A stretch of DNA of 64,000 nt from Enterobacter cloacae complex sp. R_G8 (GTDB taxonomy: Bacteria; Pseudomonadota; Gammaproteobacteria; Enterobacterales; Enterobacteriaceae): the NCBI RefSeq assembly GCF_024599795.1, contig NZ_CP102246.1:3968001-4032000 (forward strand). The letters run 5' to 3'. The notes under the pieces were generated by a model. It did not search any database and was not told the DNA's origin. It saw only the letters and a list, made by a program, of their open reading frames with translations. How positions within the stretch are numbered: the stretch's first letter is position 1; every line of letters begins with the position of its first letter. A program made the position numbers and the translations under genes. This document shows positions 1 to 11,452 of this stretch, piece after piece.

Positions 1-59
1 TGACCATGAATAAACTGTATGACAAAATCCCCCCTTCCGTGTGGAAATTTGTCCGTTAA
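1..59 (+). CDS. hha: Hha haemolysin expression modulator, C-terminal end only (partial)
   Basis: The first 59 bases read in one frame as an 18-residue tail (TMNKLYDKIPPSVWKFVR) followed by TAA. This matches the end of Hha as I recall it from E. coli, with S-to-P and I-to-V changes. Hha is a small nucleoid-associated partner of H-NS that represses horizontally acquired and virulence genes. The gene start and its usual partner tomB lie outside the left edge. Its position just before maa is the conserved enteric order. Only the C-terminus can be judged. Confidence 0.85.
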   Translation, partial: TMNKLYDKIPPSVWKFVR

Positions 60-178
60 CCTTTGAAGTGTGTCTGTAGAGGTTCTACGCCACATTCTGA
101 GTTGTCTACACCTTTCGAATTACGATCCCGGTATAAAAGCCAGGTCTCCGTGTAAAACGCGATCATTAGCAACTATGT

Positions 179-194
179 TGTGACGTTAGTCACA
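179..194. promoter_or_regulatory. CRP-cAMP binding site upstream of maa
   Basis: The 16 bases read TGTGA-CGTTAG-TCACA, a perfect match to the CRP core TGTGA-N6-TCACA. The centre is about 82 bases before the maa start codon, consistent with an activating site. It implies catabolite control of maa (inference). No convincing -10 box was fixed. Confidence 0.75.
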
Positions 195-241
195 TGCGCC
201 CTTCGGGAACGTTCCCTTCCTGGCTTATCCCGATTACCCTG

Positions 242-257
242 CTGTAATCGATTACAG
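242..257. promoter_or_regulatory. 16-bp perfect palindrome before maa, LacI/GalR-type operator candidate
   Basis: CTGTAATCGATTACAG is a perfect dyad with a central CG, ending about 11 bases before the maa ATG and touching the ribosome binding region. It fits the GalR/GalS pattern GTGNAANCGNTTNCAC at all specified positions except the outermost pair. This suggests repression by a sugar-sensing LacI-family regulator, but which one is unknown. Confidence 0.45.
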
Positions 258-268
258 AGAGGTAACCT

Positions 269-820
269 ATGAGCGCAGAAAAACAGAAAATGATTGCGGG
301 TGAACATTACCGTCCTGGCGATGAAACATTACGGGCCGATCGACTGCGTGCCCGCCATCTGGTTCACCGCTATAACCATACCGCCCCCGATGAGAAAACA
401 GAACGCCAGAACATTCTGGCGGAACTGCTGGGTCAAAGCGCAGGCGCGTACATTGAGCCAAGCTTTCGCTGTGACTATGGCTATAACATTTACCTGGGCA
501 AAGAATTTTACGCTAACTTTGACTGCGTGATGCTGGATGTCTGCCCTATCCATATTGGCGATAACTGTATGCTCGCGCCCGGCGTGCATATCTATACGGC
601 CACCCATCCACTGGATGCGGACGAACGCAACAGCGGGATTGAGTATGGCAAACCCGTACGCATTGGCAATAATGTCTGGATCGGCGGACGGGCGGTCATT
701 AACCCGGGCGTCACTGTGGGCGATAATGTGGTGATCGCCTCCGGTGCTGTGGTCACCAAAGATGTCCCGGCCAATGCCGTCGTCGGGGGTAACCCGGCGA
801 AAATTATCAAAATGCTGTGA
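269..820 (+). CDS. maa: Maltose O-acetyltransferase
   Basis: The 183-residue protein belongs to the left-handed beta-helix (hexapeptide repeat) acetyltransferases of the LacA/NodL/Maa group. It transfers acetyl from acetyl-CoA to the C6 hydroxyl of glucose and maltose in the cytoplasm, probably to detoxify excess sugar. The N-terminal cap ([15 protein letters not shown]) is followed by hexapeptide turns; TATHPLD holds the catalytic histidine near residue 112, and [17 protein letters not shown] lies in the coil. Length equals the E. coli protein. The start is preceded by AGAGAGGTAACCT as ribosome binding site. A CRP site and a LacI-type palindrome lie upstream. Confidence 0.95.
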   Translation: MSAEKQKMIAGEHYRPGDETLRADRLRARHLVHRYNHTAPDEKTERQNILAELLGQSAGAYIEPSFRCDYGYNIYLGKEFYANFDCVMLDVCPIHIGDNCMLAPGVHIYTATHPLDADERNSGIEYGKPVRIGNNVWIGGRAVINPGVTVGDNVVIASGAVVTKDVPANAVVGGNPAKIIKML

Positions 821-935
821 AGGTGTGGGGGGGCAACTGTTATGGTCTTTCAGCGCGTAACTGTTACTTTTTTCAGTCAAATGGCTCCCCTAAAATAGGC
901 AGATCCCCTGTATTCAACAATCATGAAGGCAAAAA

Positions 936-1403
936 ATGACCGAAATACAGCGCCTGCTTACCGCCACCATCGACGATCTCAACATCCGCGAAAAGCGCGA
1001 CAACCGCCCGCGCTTTAGCATTAGTTTTATCCGCAAACACCCAGGCCTCTTTGTGGCAATGTATGCGGCCTGGCTGGCAACGCTGATTGTCATGCTGAAG
1101 TCCGAAACGCTGGTGGACTCCGTCTGGCTGCTTGTAGTGCTGTTTGTAGTGTTTAACGCGTTTTTCTTTTTTGACGTGCATCCGCGTTATCGTTATGAAG
1201 ATATCGACGTGCTCGATTTCCGGGTCTGCTACAACGGCGAATGGTACAACACCCGTTTTGTCCCCCCGGAGCTTATCGACAGCATTCTGCACTCTCCTGC
1301 GGTAGAAACCGAACAAAAAGAGAAACTGCAGAAAATGGTCTCAACCAAAGGCCAGCTCTCCTTCTACGATGTGTTTACCCTTTCCCGCCCTGCTGTTGCG
1401 TGA
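936..1403 (+). CDS. ylaC: YlaC family inner membrane protein
   Basis: The 155-residue protein matches E. coli YlaC in length and sequence style. The N-terminus is charged ([20 protein letters not shown]). Two hydrophobic segments at about residues 38-53 and 60-77 ([34 protein letters not shown]) suggest a two-helix membrane hairpin, followed by a soluble C-terminal half. The family's function is not established. The gene follows maa in the same direction, as in E. coli. Its last 29 bases overlap the 3' end of the convergent MocR-type regulator. Confidence 0.9.
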   Translation: MTEIQRLLTATIDDLNIREKRDNRPRFSISFIRKHPGLFVAMYAAWLATLIVMLKSETLVDSVWLLVVLFVVFNAFFFFDVHPRYRYEDIDVLDFRVCYNGEWYNTRFVPPELIDSILHSPAVETEQKEKLQKMVSTKGQLSFYDVFTLSRPAVA

Positions 1404-2835
1404 TGAGTGTCTGTATGCGTCGGATAGCCGACGCATACAGTGAAGCCGACGTATTCCCGTAGCCTAATACCAGACCGCTCTGCCCCTGTTTCGTATCAAG
1501 GTAATACCCGCTCAATGCCGCGGGAGCCAGCTGAAACCCCCTGGCCTGTTCCACCAGTTGCCTGTCGTCAATTCCGTCAATCGCCACCGTCAGGTGCATT
1601 CCCCCTTCCCCCGCCAGAACCCGGTGTGGCACATGAAGTTCCGCATTCAGGGCCTCACGCAGTTGCCGGTAGCGTTTACGATAGAGACGACGCATCGCCG
1701 CAAGGTGGCGGGCGTAGTGACCCTCTTCAATGAACAGGGCCAGGGTACGCTGCTCAGCACGATGTCCACCGCGCAATAACGAACCGATGGCCAGGCGTGC
1801 CGCTTTCGCCAGCGCCGGGGGGAAAACCATAAACCCCATTCTGAGCGACGGGAATAACGTTTTGCTGAATGTTCCCAGATAAACAACGGGCGCATGGTTT
1901 GTCATTCCCAGCATCGCCGGGATCGGCTCACCGCTATAGCGAAACTCGCTGTCATAATCATCCTCGATAATCCAGGCGTTATGTTGTCGCGCCACGTCCA
2001 GTAAGGCCAGACGCCGCCGTGCACTGAGGACGCTTCCATACGGGAACTGATGCGAAGGAGACGTAAAAATAAGCGAAGGAGAAGGCGCCTCTGCGCCTTC
2101 CCAGCACATGCCCTCTCCATCAACCGGTATTCCCGTCATGGCTAAACCCGCTTTCACAAAGGCGCTTTTTGCCCCGGCATAGCCGGGATCTTCCACCCAG
2201 GCTACATCGCCGGGCTCACTCAACAGCAGGGTGCAGAGATTCACGCCTTCCAGCGCCCCTTCGGTGATCACTATCTGGCTGGCGTCGCAGTCAATCCCGC
2301 GGGAAAGCGCAAGGTGACGGGCAATGGCCGCCCGCAAAGCAGGTTCCCCGGCGGGATCGCCGTAACCCAACAGGGCGCTTCCCTCCTCCCGTAACACGCG
2401 ATCGTACAAGCGCCGCCAGAGCGGCAAGGGAAAATAGTTGATGGCCGGTGTCCCCGGCGTAAAGGCCAGAACCGGCGTGGTACGCGGAACAGGGGCAGGC
2501 AGTGCGCTGACCCGCCCGGCAAGCGCAACCGCGGGCGCCGGTAAATCCTGCGCGAGCTGACGGGCCGCCAGCGAAGCCACCCGCGTTCCCTGGCGGCTAC
2601 GCAACAGATACCCTTCGAGCGTGAGCTGTTCCAGCGCCGCGTTAACGGTGTTTCGGGAAAGGGAGAGTTGCCGGGCCAGCGTCCGGGAACCCGACAGGCG
2701 ACTACCGGACTGTAATCTGCCGGACAATATATACTCCCGCAGAGAAAGATAAAGCGCGCGCTGTAGCGTCTCTTGTCCGCGTTTTTTCAGCGCCGCATTC
2801 AGCAAGGTATACAATTCATCACCGGGAATATTCAT
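1375..2835 (-). CDS. MocR-type regulator: GntR winged helix fused to a PLP aminotransferase-like domain
   Basis: The 486-residue protein has an N-terminal GntR-type winged helix (about residues 15-80, with [20 protein letters not shown] as helix-turn-helix) joined to a fold-type I aminotransferase domain. The PLP site shows [10 protein letters not shown] and the Schiff-base lysine in [15 protein letters not shown]. This is the PdxR/GabR/TauR layout; such proteins sense PLP or amino compounds and control a neighbouring operon. I chose the ATG at 2835 because GAGGAGGGG lies just before it; an upstream start would add eight residues. It is divergent from a GNAT acetyltransferase, its likely target. 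The true ligand is unknown. Its C-terminal codons contain a 30-base hairpin and overlap ylaC. Confidence 0.85.
   Translation of the reverse strand: MNIPGDELYTLLNAALKKRGQETLQRALYLSLREYILSGRLQSGSRLSGSRTLARQLSLSRNTVNAALEQLTLEGYLLRSRQGTRVASLAARQLAQDLPAPAVALAGRVSALPAPVPRTTPVLAFTPGTPAINYFPLPLWRRLYDRVLREEGSALLGYGDPAGEPALRAAIARHLALSRGIDCDASQIVITEGALEGVNLCTLLLSEPGDVAWVEDPGYAGAKSAFVKAGLAMTGIPVDGEGMCWEGAEAPSPSLIFTSPSHQFPYGSVLSARRRLALLDVARQHNAWIIEDDYDSEFRYSGEPIPAMLGMTNHAPVVYLGTFSKTLFPSLRMGFMVFPPALAKAARLAIGSLLRGGHRAEQRTLALFIEEGHYARHLAAMRRLYRKRYRQLREALNAELHVPHRVLAGEGGMHLTVAIDGIDDRQLVEQARGFQLAPAALSGYYLDTKQGQSGLVLGYGNTSASLYASAIRRIQTLITQQQGGKG
1411..1440. repeat. Perfect 13-bp-arm hairpin in the ylaC / MocR 3' overlap zone
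   Basis: CTGTATGCGTCGG, a 4-base ATAG loop, and CCGACGCATACAG form a perfect stem just after the ylaC stop. It lies within the last codons of the convergent regulator. It could end ylaC transcripts, although no T-tract follows on either side. It resembles the compact palindromes seen between enteric genes. Confidence 0.8.
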
Positions 2836-2871
2836 CGCCCCTCCTCGTGGTACCACCAAAACATAGCCTGT

Positions 2872-2891
2872 TGGTTCTTTTTAAGGAACCA
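2872..2891. promoter_or_regulatory. Inverted repeat in the MocR/GNAT divergent promoter region
   Basis: TGGTTC-N8-GAACCA lies between the divergent genes. A second ACCAC at 2852-2856 is in direct orientation with the ACCAC at 2888-2892, 36 bases apart. Paired direct repeats at roughly this distance are known for GabR-like MocR regulators, so this is a plausible operator, but it is unproven. Confidence 0.4.
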
Positions 2892-2936
2892 CTTCTTCAC
2901 TAGTCTGGAACTCTTTACAACGTCACGGAGATGAAG

Positions 2937-3647
2937 ATGAATACTTTCAATCAGTTTGGGCAGCCTGTGGGCGAAGCGCTTGTTGACTGGCAACCCCGTC
3001 AGCATCCTTCCCGGGTGGTCCTTCAGGGCCGCTACTGTCGTCTTGAACCGCTGCGGGTGGAGCATGCTGATGCGTTGTTTGCCGCTTATTCTCAGGCCGA
3101 AGATACCCGAAGCTGGACATGGCTACTGCGTGAACCTGATGCCACGGCCGGTGAGTTTGCCGCATGGGTGGAAAGCGTGAGTGAATTATCTGATCCGATA
3201 CACTTTACCGTCTTCGATAATCAGACCCAGTCACCGGTGGGCACTCTGGCCCTGATGCGTATCGACCCAAAAAATGGCGTTGTGGAGGTGGGACACGTTC
3301 ATTTCTCGCCGCTGTTAAGCCGCACACCGATGTCCACGGAAGCGCAGTACCTGCTGATGCAATACGTGTTTGATACCCTGGGCTACCGGCGTTATGAATG
3401 GAAGTGCAACAGCCTGAATGAGCCTTCCCGCAAAGCTGCGCTGCGTCTGGGCTTTTTGTTTGAGGGGCGTTTTCGTCAGGCGCTGGTCACAAAAGGCCAT
3501 AACCGGGATACGGACTGGTTTTCGATCATCGACAAAGAGTGGCCAGCGCTGGCGATCGCCTTTGAGAACTGGCTTGCCACCGACAATTTTACTGCCGATG
3601 GCAAACAGAAAAGATCCCTGGAAAGCTGGCGTGAAGCGGGCGTCTAG
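2937..3647 (+). CDS. GNAT family N-acetyltransferase
   Basis: The 236-residue protein has the RimJ/RimL-like acetyltransferase fold. [19 protein letters not shown] is a typical N-terminal strand-helix; [20 protein letters not shown] carries the central strand; [20 protein letters not shown] followed by [12 protein letters not shown] is the acetyl-CoA binding and C-terminal signature. The substrate cannot be predicted: small amines, amino acids or antibiotics are all possible. ATG at 2937 is preferred to 2931 because the GGAG at 2927-2930 is then six bases upstream. It is divergent from a MocR regulator, and its stop overlaps the rpmJ2 stop by a few bases. Confidence 0.85.
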   Translation: MNTFNQFGQPVGEALVDWQPRQHPSRVVLQGRYCRLEPLRVEHADALFAAYSQAEDTRSWTWLLREPDATAGEFAAWVESVSELSDPIHFTVFDNQTQSPVGTLALMRIDPKNGVVEVGHVHFSPLLSRTPMSTEAQYLLMQYVFDTLGYRRYEWKCNSLNEPSRKAALRLGFLFEGRFRQALVTKGHNRDTDWFSIIDKEWPALAIAFENWLATDNFTADGKQKRSLESWREAGV

Positions 3648-3784
3648 CGTCTTTTTTTACGTCCCTGAACCGCTTTAAAGCGCGGGTTTGATTTGCAAAT
3701 CACATACAGGCGTCCCTTACGTTTGACTATCTGGCAATCCGGGTGACGCTGTTTCGCACTCCGCAACGAGTTAAGTACCTGCAT
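3644..3784 (-). CDS. rpmJ2: 50S ribosomal protein L36, zinc-independent type B paralogue
   Basis: A 46-residue basic protein ([20 protein letters not shown] ... [10 protein letters not shown]) that matches E. coli YkgO almost throughout. Type B L36 lacks the zinc-ribbon ligand set of normal L36 and replaces it in ribosomes under zinc starvation. The gene starts two bases after the rpmE2 stop, so the two form one operon. It is too short for most gene callers. It overlaps the end of the GNAT gene by three bases. Confidence 0.93.
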   Translation of the reverse strand: MQVLNSLRSAKQRHPDCQIVKRKGRLYVICKSNPRFKAVQGRKKRR

Positions 3785-3786
3785 GA

Positions 3787-4047
3787 TCACCCCCGCTTCG
3801 CATTAAGAAAGCCGCCAAAACGTTTACGGAAGCGCGCGGCGCTGCCATCCGTCGAGAAGGTTTTCTGCTTACCGGTGTAAAACGGATGGGATTTTGAAGA
3901 GACCTCGATGGTGATGTAAGGATAGGTTTCACCGTCGAGTTCAATTTCGCGGTCAGTCTTGATGGTTGAGCCAACTTTAAAATATTCATTGGCACTGGTG
4001 TCGTGAAACACCACGGTGCGATAGGCTGGATGGATATCTGGTTTCAT
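3787..4047 (-). CDS. rpmE2: 50S ribosomal protein L31, type B
   Basis: The 86-residue protein starts [19 protein letters not shown] and contains [12 protein letters not shown], the YkgM/L31 type B signature. It has none of the CxxC zinc ligands of standard L31, so it can replace the zinc form and free zinc when the metal is scarce. It leads a two-gene operon with rpmJ2. A Zur-like palindrome at 4061-4083 lies directly upstream of its start. In E. coli the pair sits elsewhere on the chromosome. Confidence 0.95.
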   Translation of the reverse strand: MKPDIHPAYRTVVFHDTSANEYFKVGSTIKTDREIELDGETYPYITIEVSSKSHPFYTGKQKTFSTDGSAARFRKRFGGFLNAKRG

Positions 4048-4060
4048 CGTGAATCACTCA

Positions 4061-4083
4061 TGTTTTGTTATAACATAACAAAA
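4061..4083. promoter_or_regulatory. Zur operator upstream of rpmE2-rpmJ2
   Basis: TGTTTTGTTATAACATAACA contains the central GTTATAAC dyad that typifies enteric Zur boxes (GTTATANTATAAC class). It lies 14-36 bases before the rpmE2 start codon, where bound Zur would block the promoter when zinc is plentiful. The match is by eye. Confidence 0.75.
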
Positions 4084-4279
4084 TAATATCCAGGCTCTGC
4101 GGTAAAAACAAGCCCCGATCGTGCCCTGCCTTTTCCGATGATATTTTCTGATTTCGCCGCTGCGAAACGAAAACCATGACGCTCACGTGCTATAACTATA
4201 TCATTTCGCGGTAAAAACTTTCTCTTCAGGCAAGCGTCTCAGTGCCCTGGAGCGGGCATTTGAGGAAGGACACGGCAGC

Positions 4280-5857
4280 ATGAAAACCCGACATCTGGTC
4301 AGCCTGGTGACTGGCATTCTGATATTTTCTGTGCTGATACCGATTTGCCTCAGTATCTGGCTGGCGCATCGCCAGGCGGAAGAAAAATTTGTCGATGCGC
4401 TGGACAGCTATGCGTCACGCGTGCTGTTGCGTACGGACAGGGTCGTTGAACAGGCAAAAGAAGCGCTCACGCAGCTACAGACGTTCAAAGGCCCCCCGTG
4501 TAGTCATCTGCATTTACGGGAAATGCGCCGGGTCGCATTCTCCTGGCGCTATGTCCAGGAAGTGATCTATGTCGATAACCTGAGACCGCTGTGCTCGTCG
4601 CTGGAACAAGTCAGTAAAGTGGCCTCATTCCCACCCCCTATGCGGATTACGGAAGATGGATATAGCGCGTGGCTTACAACGCAAAACGATCTTGGTTTTA
4701 ACCGCTACATGGCGGTACTGGGGCAAGAGCATTACCTGGTATTGGTCGATCCCGCCTCGCTGGTAGATGTGATCCCGTTTGGCGATATCGCTATCGATGC
4801 CGCGCTGGTGGGGAGTACAACACATCTCGTTTTCGCCAGCAGCAATAAACTGGATCCGCATATCCGCGACATGATCAAAGATCGGGAGAAGGTCAGCATC
4901 CAGTACAACGGCTCCATGTATGTCATTAAACCCGTTCCGGAGCTGGGAATGAATGTTGTCGCCTGGGCCGCGCTTAAACCGCTGGCGGAAACCTGGCACA
5001 AACAGCTTCTTTTCTGGCTGCCGTTTGGCATGCTGATAAGCCTGCTTGCCGCGCTCTTTGTTCTGCGGATACTGCGTCGCATTCAGTCGCCACGTAACCG
5101 GCTGCTGGATGCGATTAACAACCGCGAGTTTGAGGTTCACTACCAGCCTATTGTTGCGCTCTGCAGCGGGAAAATGGTGGGCGCGGAGGCGCTAACGCGC
5201 TGGCCTCAGCCTGACGGGAGCAGCCTGTCGCCTGATATTTTCGTCCCGCTGGCGGAACAAACGGGGCTTATCTCGCGCCTCACGCATCTGGTGATCGAAA
5301 AAGTGTTCGAGGATATGGGCAACTGGCTGCACCTTCATGCCGATCAGCACATCTCCATCAACCTCGCGCCTGCGGATTTAACCTCCGGCAAGCTGCCGCC
5401 GCTGCTGAGCCAGCTGTTAAATAAATGGCAAGTCCGCCCCGAACAGATCGCGCTTGAATTAACCGAACGCGGCTTTGCCGATCCCAAAATCAGCGCACCG
5501 GCCATTGCCGCCTTCCGCCGCTCGGGCCATGCGATTTATATCGATGATTTTGGTACGGGCTATTCCAGCCTGAGCTATCTGCAGGATCTGGACGTCGACA
5601 CGCTAAAAATTGACAAGTCGTTCGTGGATGCGCTGGAGTACAAAAACGTGACGCCACACATCATTGAAATGGCGAAATCACTGAAGCTGGCGATGGTTGC
5701 AGAGGGCGTAGAGACTGCAGGGCAGCTCGCCTGGCTGCACTGTCACGGCGTGCAATATGGGCAAGGCTGGTACTACAGTAAGGCGCTGCCAAAAGCGGAA
5801 TTTATGGCATGGGCAGAAAATAATCTCAACGCCTCTCCTACTTCAGATAGGATTTGA
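4280..5857 (+). CDS. pdeB: Cyclic-di-GMP phosphodiesterase with periplasmic CSS domain
   Basis: The 525-residue protein matches E. coli PdeB (YlaB). An N-terminal membrane helix (about 8-28) is followed by a periplasmic CSS region with paired cysteines in PPCSHLH and LCSSLEQ. A second helix (about 238-262) leads to a cytoplasmic EAL domain (about 275-510). The EAL motifs look complete: [44 protein letters not shown] and QGWYYSK. Active hydrolysis of c-di-GMP to pGpG is therefore expected, with activity set by periplasmic redox state as in other CSS-EAL proteins. The gene ends 20 bases inside the convergent rcnR. Confidence 0.93.
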   Translation: MKTRHLVSLVTGILIFSVLIPICLSIWLAHRQAEEKFVDALDSYASRVLLRTDRVVEQAKEALTQLQTFKGPPCSHLHLREMRRVAFSWRYVQEVIYVDNLRPLCSSLEQVSKVASFPPPMRITEDGYSAWLTTQNDLGFNRYMAVLGQEHYLVLVDPASLVDVIPFGDIAIDAALVGSTTHLVFASSNKLDPHIRDMIKDREKVSIQYNGSMYVIKPVPELGMNVVAWAALKPLAETWHKQLLFWLPFGMLISLLAALFVLRILRRIQSPRNRLLDAINNREFEVHYQPIVALCSGKMVGAEALTRWPQPDGSSLSPDIFVPLAEQTGLISRLTHLVIEKVFEDMGNWLHLHADQHISINLAPADLTSGKLPPLLSQLLNKWQVRPEQIALELTERGFADPKISAPAIAAFRRSGHAIYIDDFGTGYSSLSYLQDLDVDTLKIDKSFVDALEYKNVTPHIIEMAKSLKLAMVAEGVETAGQLAWLHCHGVQYGQGWYYSKALPKAEFMAWAENNLNASPTSDRI

Positions 5858-6113
5858 TCACCTGTAAAACCACGCCAAGATCGGCTTCGCGCTGATCTTC
5901 TTCAGGCTCTTTGACGACGTGATCGGTTAAATGGCCTTCGATCACCTGCAGCATCATGCCATTCACCGCACCACGGATCGCGGCCAGCTGCTGTAATACC
6001 TCGGCACACTCGTGCTCGTCGTTGCTGAGCATTTTTTCCAGCGCGGTGCTCTGTCCCTGAATTTTCTTCAGGCGAGTCAATAACATCTTCTTGTGACGAA
6101 CGGTATGTGACAT
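5838..6113 (-). CDS. rcnR: Nickel/cobalt-responsive repressor RcnR
   Basis: The 91-residue all-helical protein is of the CsoR/RcnR family. It represses rcnA until Ni(II) or Co(II) binds. The metal ligands are visible: His3 in MSHTVRHKK, the cysteine in HECAEV near residue 36, and histidines in IEGHLTDH. The start at 6113 follows AAGGATGCAGAG and gives the E. coli N-terminus; a longer upstream extension is unlikely. It is divergent from rcnA across three TACT-N7-AGTA boxes, so it probably also represses itself. Confidence 0.95.
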   Translation of the reverse strand: MSHTVRHKKMLLTRLKKIQGQSTALEKMLSNDEHECAEVLQQLAAIRGAVNGMMLQVIEGHLTDHVVKEPEEDQREADLGVVLQVIKSYLK

Positions 6114-6156
6114 CTCTGCATCCTTCTTCTTCTGGCGGGTAAAGCATAACACGCCC

Positions 6157-6171
6157 TACTCCCCCTGAGTA
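6157..6171. promoter_or_regulatory. RcnR-type box 1, degenerate G-tract
   Basis: TACT-CCCCCTG-AGTA keeps both TACT and AGTA ends and the 15-base length of an RcnR site. On the other strand the tract reads CAGGGGG rather than six Gs. It is closest to rcnR. Confidence 0.55.
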
Positions 6172-6177
6172 TTTTTC

Positions 6178-6192
6178 TACTGGGGGGTAGTA
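6178..6192. promoter_or_regulatory. RcnR operator box 2
   Basis: TACT-GGGGGG-T-AGTA is an exact match to the published RcnR recognition form TACT-G6-N-AGTA, in the rcnR-rcnA divergent region. Confidence 0.92.
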
Positions 6193-6198
6193 TTGACC

Positions 6199-6213
6199 TA
6201 CTGGGGGGGAGTA
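6199..6213. promoter_or_regulatory. RcnR operator box 3
   Basis: TACT-GGGGGG-G-AGTA is a second exact TACT-G6-N-AGTA site, 21 bases from box 2 (two helical turns). It lies 35 bases before the rcnA start codon and so should cover the rcnA promoter. Confidence 0.92.
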
Positions 6214-6247
6214 CTATCTCGGCACCTTTTCCAGTGCGGATTTTGTA

Positions 6248-7072
6248 ATGAACGATTTTGCTTCTCTCCTGCAACAGGGCAACGCATGGCTATTCATTCC
6301 CAGCGCGATCCTGCTCGGTGCCCTGCATGGTCTTGAGCCGGGCCACTCTAAAACGATGATGGCTGCTTTTATTGTGGCGATCCGCGGTACGCTGAAACAG
6401 GCGGTATTATTGGGGCTGGCGGCCACGCTTTCTCATACCGCGGTGGTCTGGATCATTGCCATGGCGGGATTATGGTTTGGTCGCGGCTGGGATGCGCAAA
6501 CCTCTGAACCCTGGTTCCAGCTTATCTCTGGGGTATTGATCGTTTTGATCGCGCTGTGGATGGCGTGGCGAACCTGGAAGGAGAATCAGCCGCACGATCA
6601 TCATCATCACCACCATGACCATGACCATGACCATGACCATGACCACCATCATGATCATCACCACCATGAACATCAACTGGTTGCAGGGGAGTGGCAAGAC
6701 GCCCACCAGCGCGCCCATGCGCAGGATATCAATCGTCGTTTTAACGGACAAAACGTCACCACCGGACAAATTGCGATGTTTGGCCTCACCGGCGGGTTGA
6801 TCCCCTGCCCGGCGTCAATCACCGTCCTGCTGATCTGCCTGCAACTGAAGCACTTTGCCCTGGGCGCCACGCTGGTGTTTAGCTTCAGTATTGGTCTGGC
6901 GTTAACGCTGGTGGCGTCGGGCGCGATTGCCGCGTTAAGCCTTAAACATGCGACAAAACGCTGGCCGGGGTTCAGCGAGTTTTCCCGCAAAGCACCGTGG
7001 TTCTCTGCAGCACTGATTATCCTTGTGGGGGGGTACATGATCCTGCACGGGTTAGGCGGTATCCTGACCTGA
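6248..7072 (+). CDS. rcnA: Nickel/cobalt efflux protein RcnA
   Basis: The 274-residue membrane protein of the NiCoT-like RcnA family exports Ni(II) and Co(II). LGALHGLEPGHSKTMMAAF near residues 19-37 is the family signature in the first helices. A cytoplasmic loop near residues 117-141 is almost all His and Asp, built in DNA from CATGAC repeats. ALTGGLIPCPASITVL-type sequence (GLTGGLIPCPASITVLLI) marks the second signature. About six membrane helices are expected. The start overlaps no other gene. Expression should be released by metal-bound RcnR. Confidence 0.95.
   Translation: MNDFASLLQQGNAWLFIPSAILLGALHGLEPGHSKTMMAAFIVAIRGTLKQAVLLGLAATLSHTAVVWIIAMAGLWFGRGWDAQTSEPWFQLISGVLIVLIALWMAWRTWKENQPHDHHHHHHDHDHDHDHDHHHDHHHHEHQLVAGEWQDAHQRAHAQDINRRFNGQNVTTGQIAMFGLTGGLIPCPASITVLLICLQLKHFALGATLVFSFSIGLALTLVASGAIAALSLKHATKRWPGFSEFSRKAPWFSAALIILVGGYMILHGLGGILT
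6614..6643 (+). repeat. Five tandem CATGAC hexamers inside rcnA
   Basis: Five perfect in-frame copies of CATGAC encode alternating His-Asp in the metal-binding loop. Because the unit is six bases, gain or loss of copies would change loop length without a frameshift. Confidence 0.95.
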
Positions 7073-7108
7073 ACCAGGCGGCCACAGCGCGTGGCCGCCA
7101 CGCAGAGG

Positions 7109-10230
<3,122 letters not shown>

Positions 10231-10236
10231 TAAGTG

Positions 10237-10265
10237 AACATGCCCTGACAAACTGCTGCGGTAAA
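10237..10265 (-). promoter_or_regulatory. lacZ promoter (-35 and -10)
   Basis: On the minus strand TTTACC (10265-10260), a 17-base spacer, and CATGTT (10242-10237) align with E. coli lacP1 TTTACA/TATGTT. The order CRP site, -35, -10, operator is kept, and the CRP to -35 distance is the same as I recall for E. coli. Confidence 0.8.
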
Positions 10266-10282
10266 GCGTGGGATCGCCGCAT

Positions 10283-10298
10283 AGCGAGGCAGATCACA
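10283..10298. promoter_or_regulatory. CRP-cAMP site of the lacZ promoter
   Basis: On the lacZ strand TGTGA-TCTGCC-TCGCT matches TGTGA-N6-TCACA with differences only in the right half. TGTGA begins 33 bases before the -35 box, the same distance as in the E. coli lac promoter, so class I activation is expected. Confidence 0.75.
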
Positions 10299-10304
10299 AA
10301 AGCG

Positions 10305-11375
10305 TTATTCGCGGGCAAGCTTCTCGGCCAGCAGGGCCAGGGTTCGGAGCTGCTGCGCCAGATCCTCACGATCGGCCTGCTGCGGCGCGCGACGGGCACT
10401 GGATTGTCGGCTGATCAACGTAACGGGCAACTGAACCTGCCAGCATGCTTCACTGCGGGTGGGCGCCAGCAGCCACTCCACACTTTGTTCGCCCACCTCG
10501 CGAAACGCCTGACGGATGGTGGTGAGCGGAGGCGAAAACCAGGCGCTGTCGGCAGTATCGTCAAAGCCCACGATCGCTATCTGGCCCGGGATCGCCACGC
10601 CTTTTTCCGCGCAGGCCCGCATCACGCCCAGCGCCATTTGATCGTTAGCCACCAGAATGGCATCCGGTAACGCTGCAGCAGACAACAGGGCATGGCCCTT
10701 CTCATATCCGCTCGCCGCACTCCAGTCGCCGTATGCCACCGCCGCAGCCTCAAGCCCGGCCTGCGCCAGCGTCGCTTTCCATCCCGCCAGACGGGCGCGG
10801 GCGGAAACAGAACTTTCTGGCCCGCTTAACAACGCAATACGCTGGTGCCCCAGAGAGAGCACATGTTCAACCCCCAGTCGGGCGCCCTGTTCGGCATTGA
10901 ACACCAGACTGTTGACCGCTGCCGACGAAGAGACATCCAGAAACAGCACCGGCACGGGAGATGCCAGTACCTTGAGTTGTTCAGCGTCAGGATCGTCAAG
11001 CGGCACGTTCACCAGCAGGGCTTCCACGCGCTGTGCCAGCAACTCCTGAAGCGCGCCCTGGCACTGTTGTGGATGTTCCACCATCGAGATCAGCACGCTC
11101 GCCCCCTTTTCTACCGCCCGGGATTTTACCGCAGAGACAATTTGCGAAGGGGCGTGCAGCGCCAGATCGGTAGTGATAAGCCCCAGCGTACGAGTGCGCT
11201 TACCCGCCAGCTGCTGCGCGCCACGGTTAGGGACGTAGTGCAGCTCCGCCATGGCCTGCTGCACCTTTTCCCGTGTGCGGGCAGAAACATGCTCCGCGTC
11301 GTTAATCACACGAGAAACGGTCTGATAAGACACCCCCGCAAGGAGGGCAACATCATAGAGGGTAATGGCTTTCAT
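10305..11375 (-). CDS. lacI: Lac repressor
   Basis: The 356-residue protein belongs to the LacI/GalR family. The N-terminal helix-turn-helix reads TLYDVALLAGVSYQTVSRVI, with the same YQ..R specificity residues as E. coli LacI, which agrees with the lacO1-like operators nearby. The hinge (NRGAQQLAGKRT) leads to a periplasmic-binding-protein-like core. The tail LAQQLRTLALLAEKLARE has leucine heptads, so it should form tetramers able to loop DNA. It is transcribed towards lacZ. A matching operator lies 60 bases upstream of its own start, which suggests autorepression. Confidence 0.93.
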   Translation of the reverse strand: MKAITLYDVALLAGVSYQTVSRVINDAEHVSARTREKVQQAMAELHYVPNRGAQQLAGKRTRTLGLITTDLALHAPSQIVSAVKSRAVEKGASVLISMVEHPQQCQGALQELLAQRVEALLVNVPLDDPDAEQLKVLASPVPVLFLDVSSSAAVNSLVFNAEQGARLGVEHVLSLGHQRIALLSGPESSVSARARLAGWKATLAQAGLEAAAVAYGDWSAASGYEKGHALLSAAALPDAILVANDQMALGVMRACAEKGVAIPGQIAIVGFDDTADSAWFSPPLTTIRQAFREVGEQSVEWLLAPTRSEACWQVQLPVTLISRQSSARRAPQQADREDLAQQLRTLALLAEKLARE

Positions 11376-11434
11376 GCGTTCCGGCTTCGTGTTAACAGAG
11401 CCGTCTATTGTGGCACAGCGCGGCCATTAATACC

Positions 11435-11451
11435 TGTGAGCGCTTCGCAAA
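11435..11451. promoter_or_regulatory. Second lac operator, upstream of lacI
   Basis: TGTGAGCGCTTCGCAAA is identical over 17 bases to the reverse complement of the operator at 10211-10227. The two sites are about 1.2 kb apart and flank lacI. It lies directly after the stop codon of the YczE-like gene. Loop-mediated repression and autoregulation are the likely roles (inference). Confidence 0.8.
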
Positions 11452-11452
11452 A

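Noticed and set aside
6597..6675. Short tandem repeats resembling a small repeat array
   Set aside because: They are codon repeats for the His-Asp metal loop of RcnA, with no spacers; not a CRISPR array.
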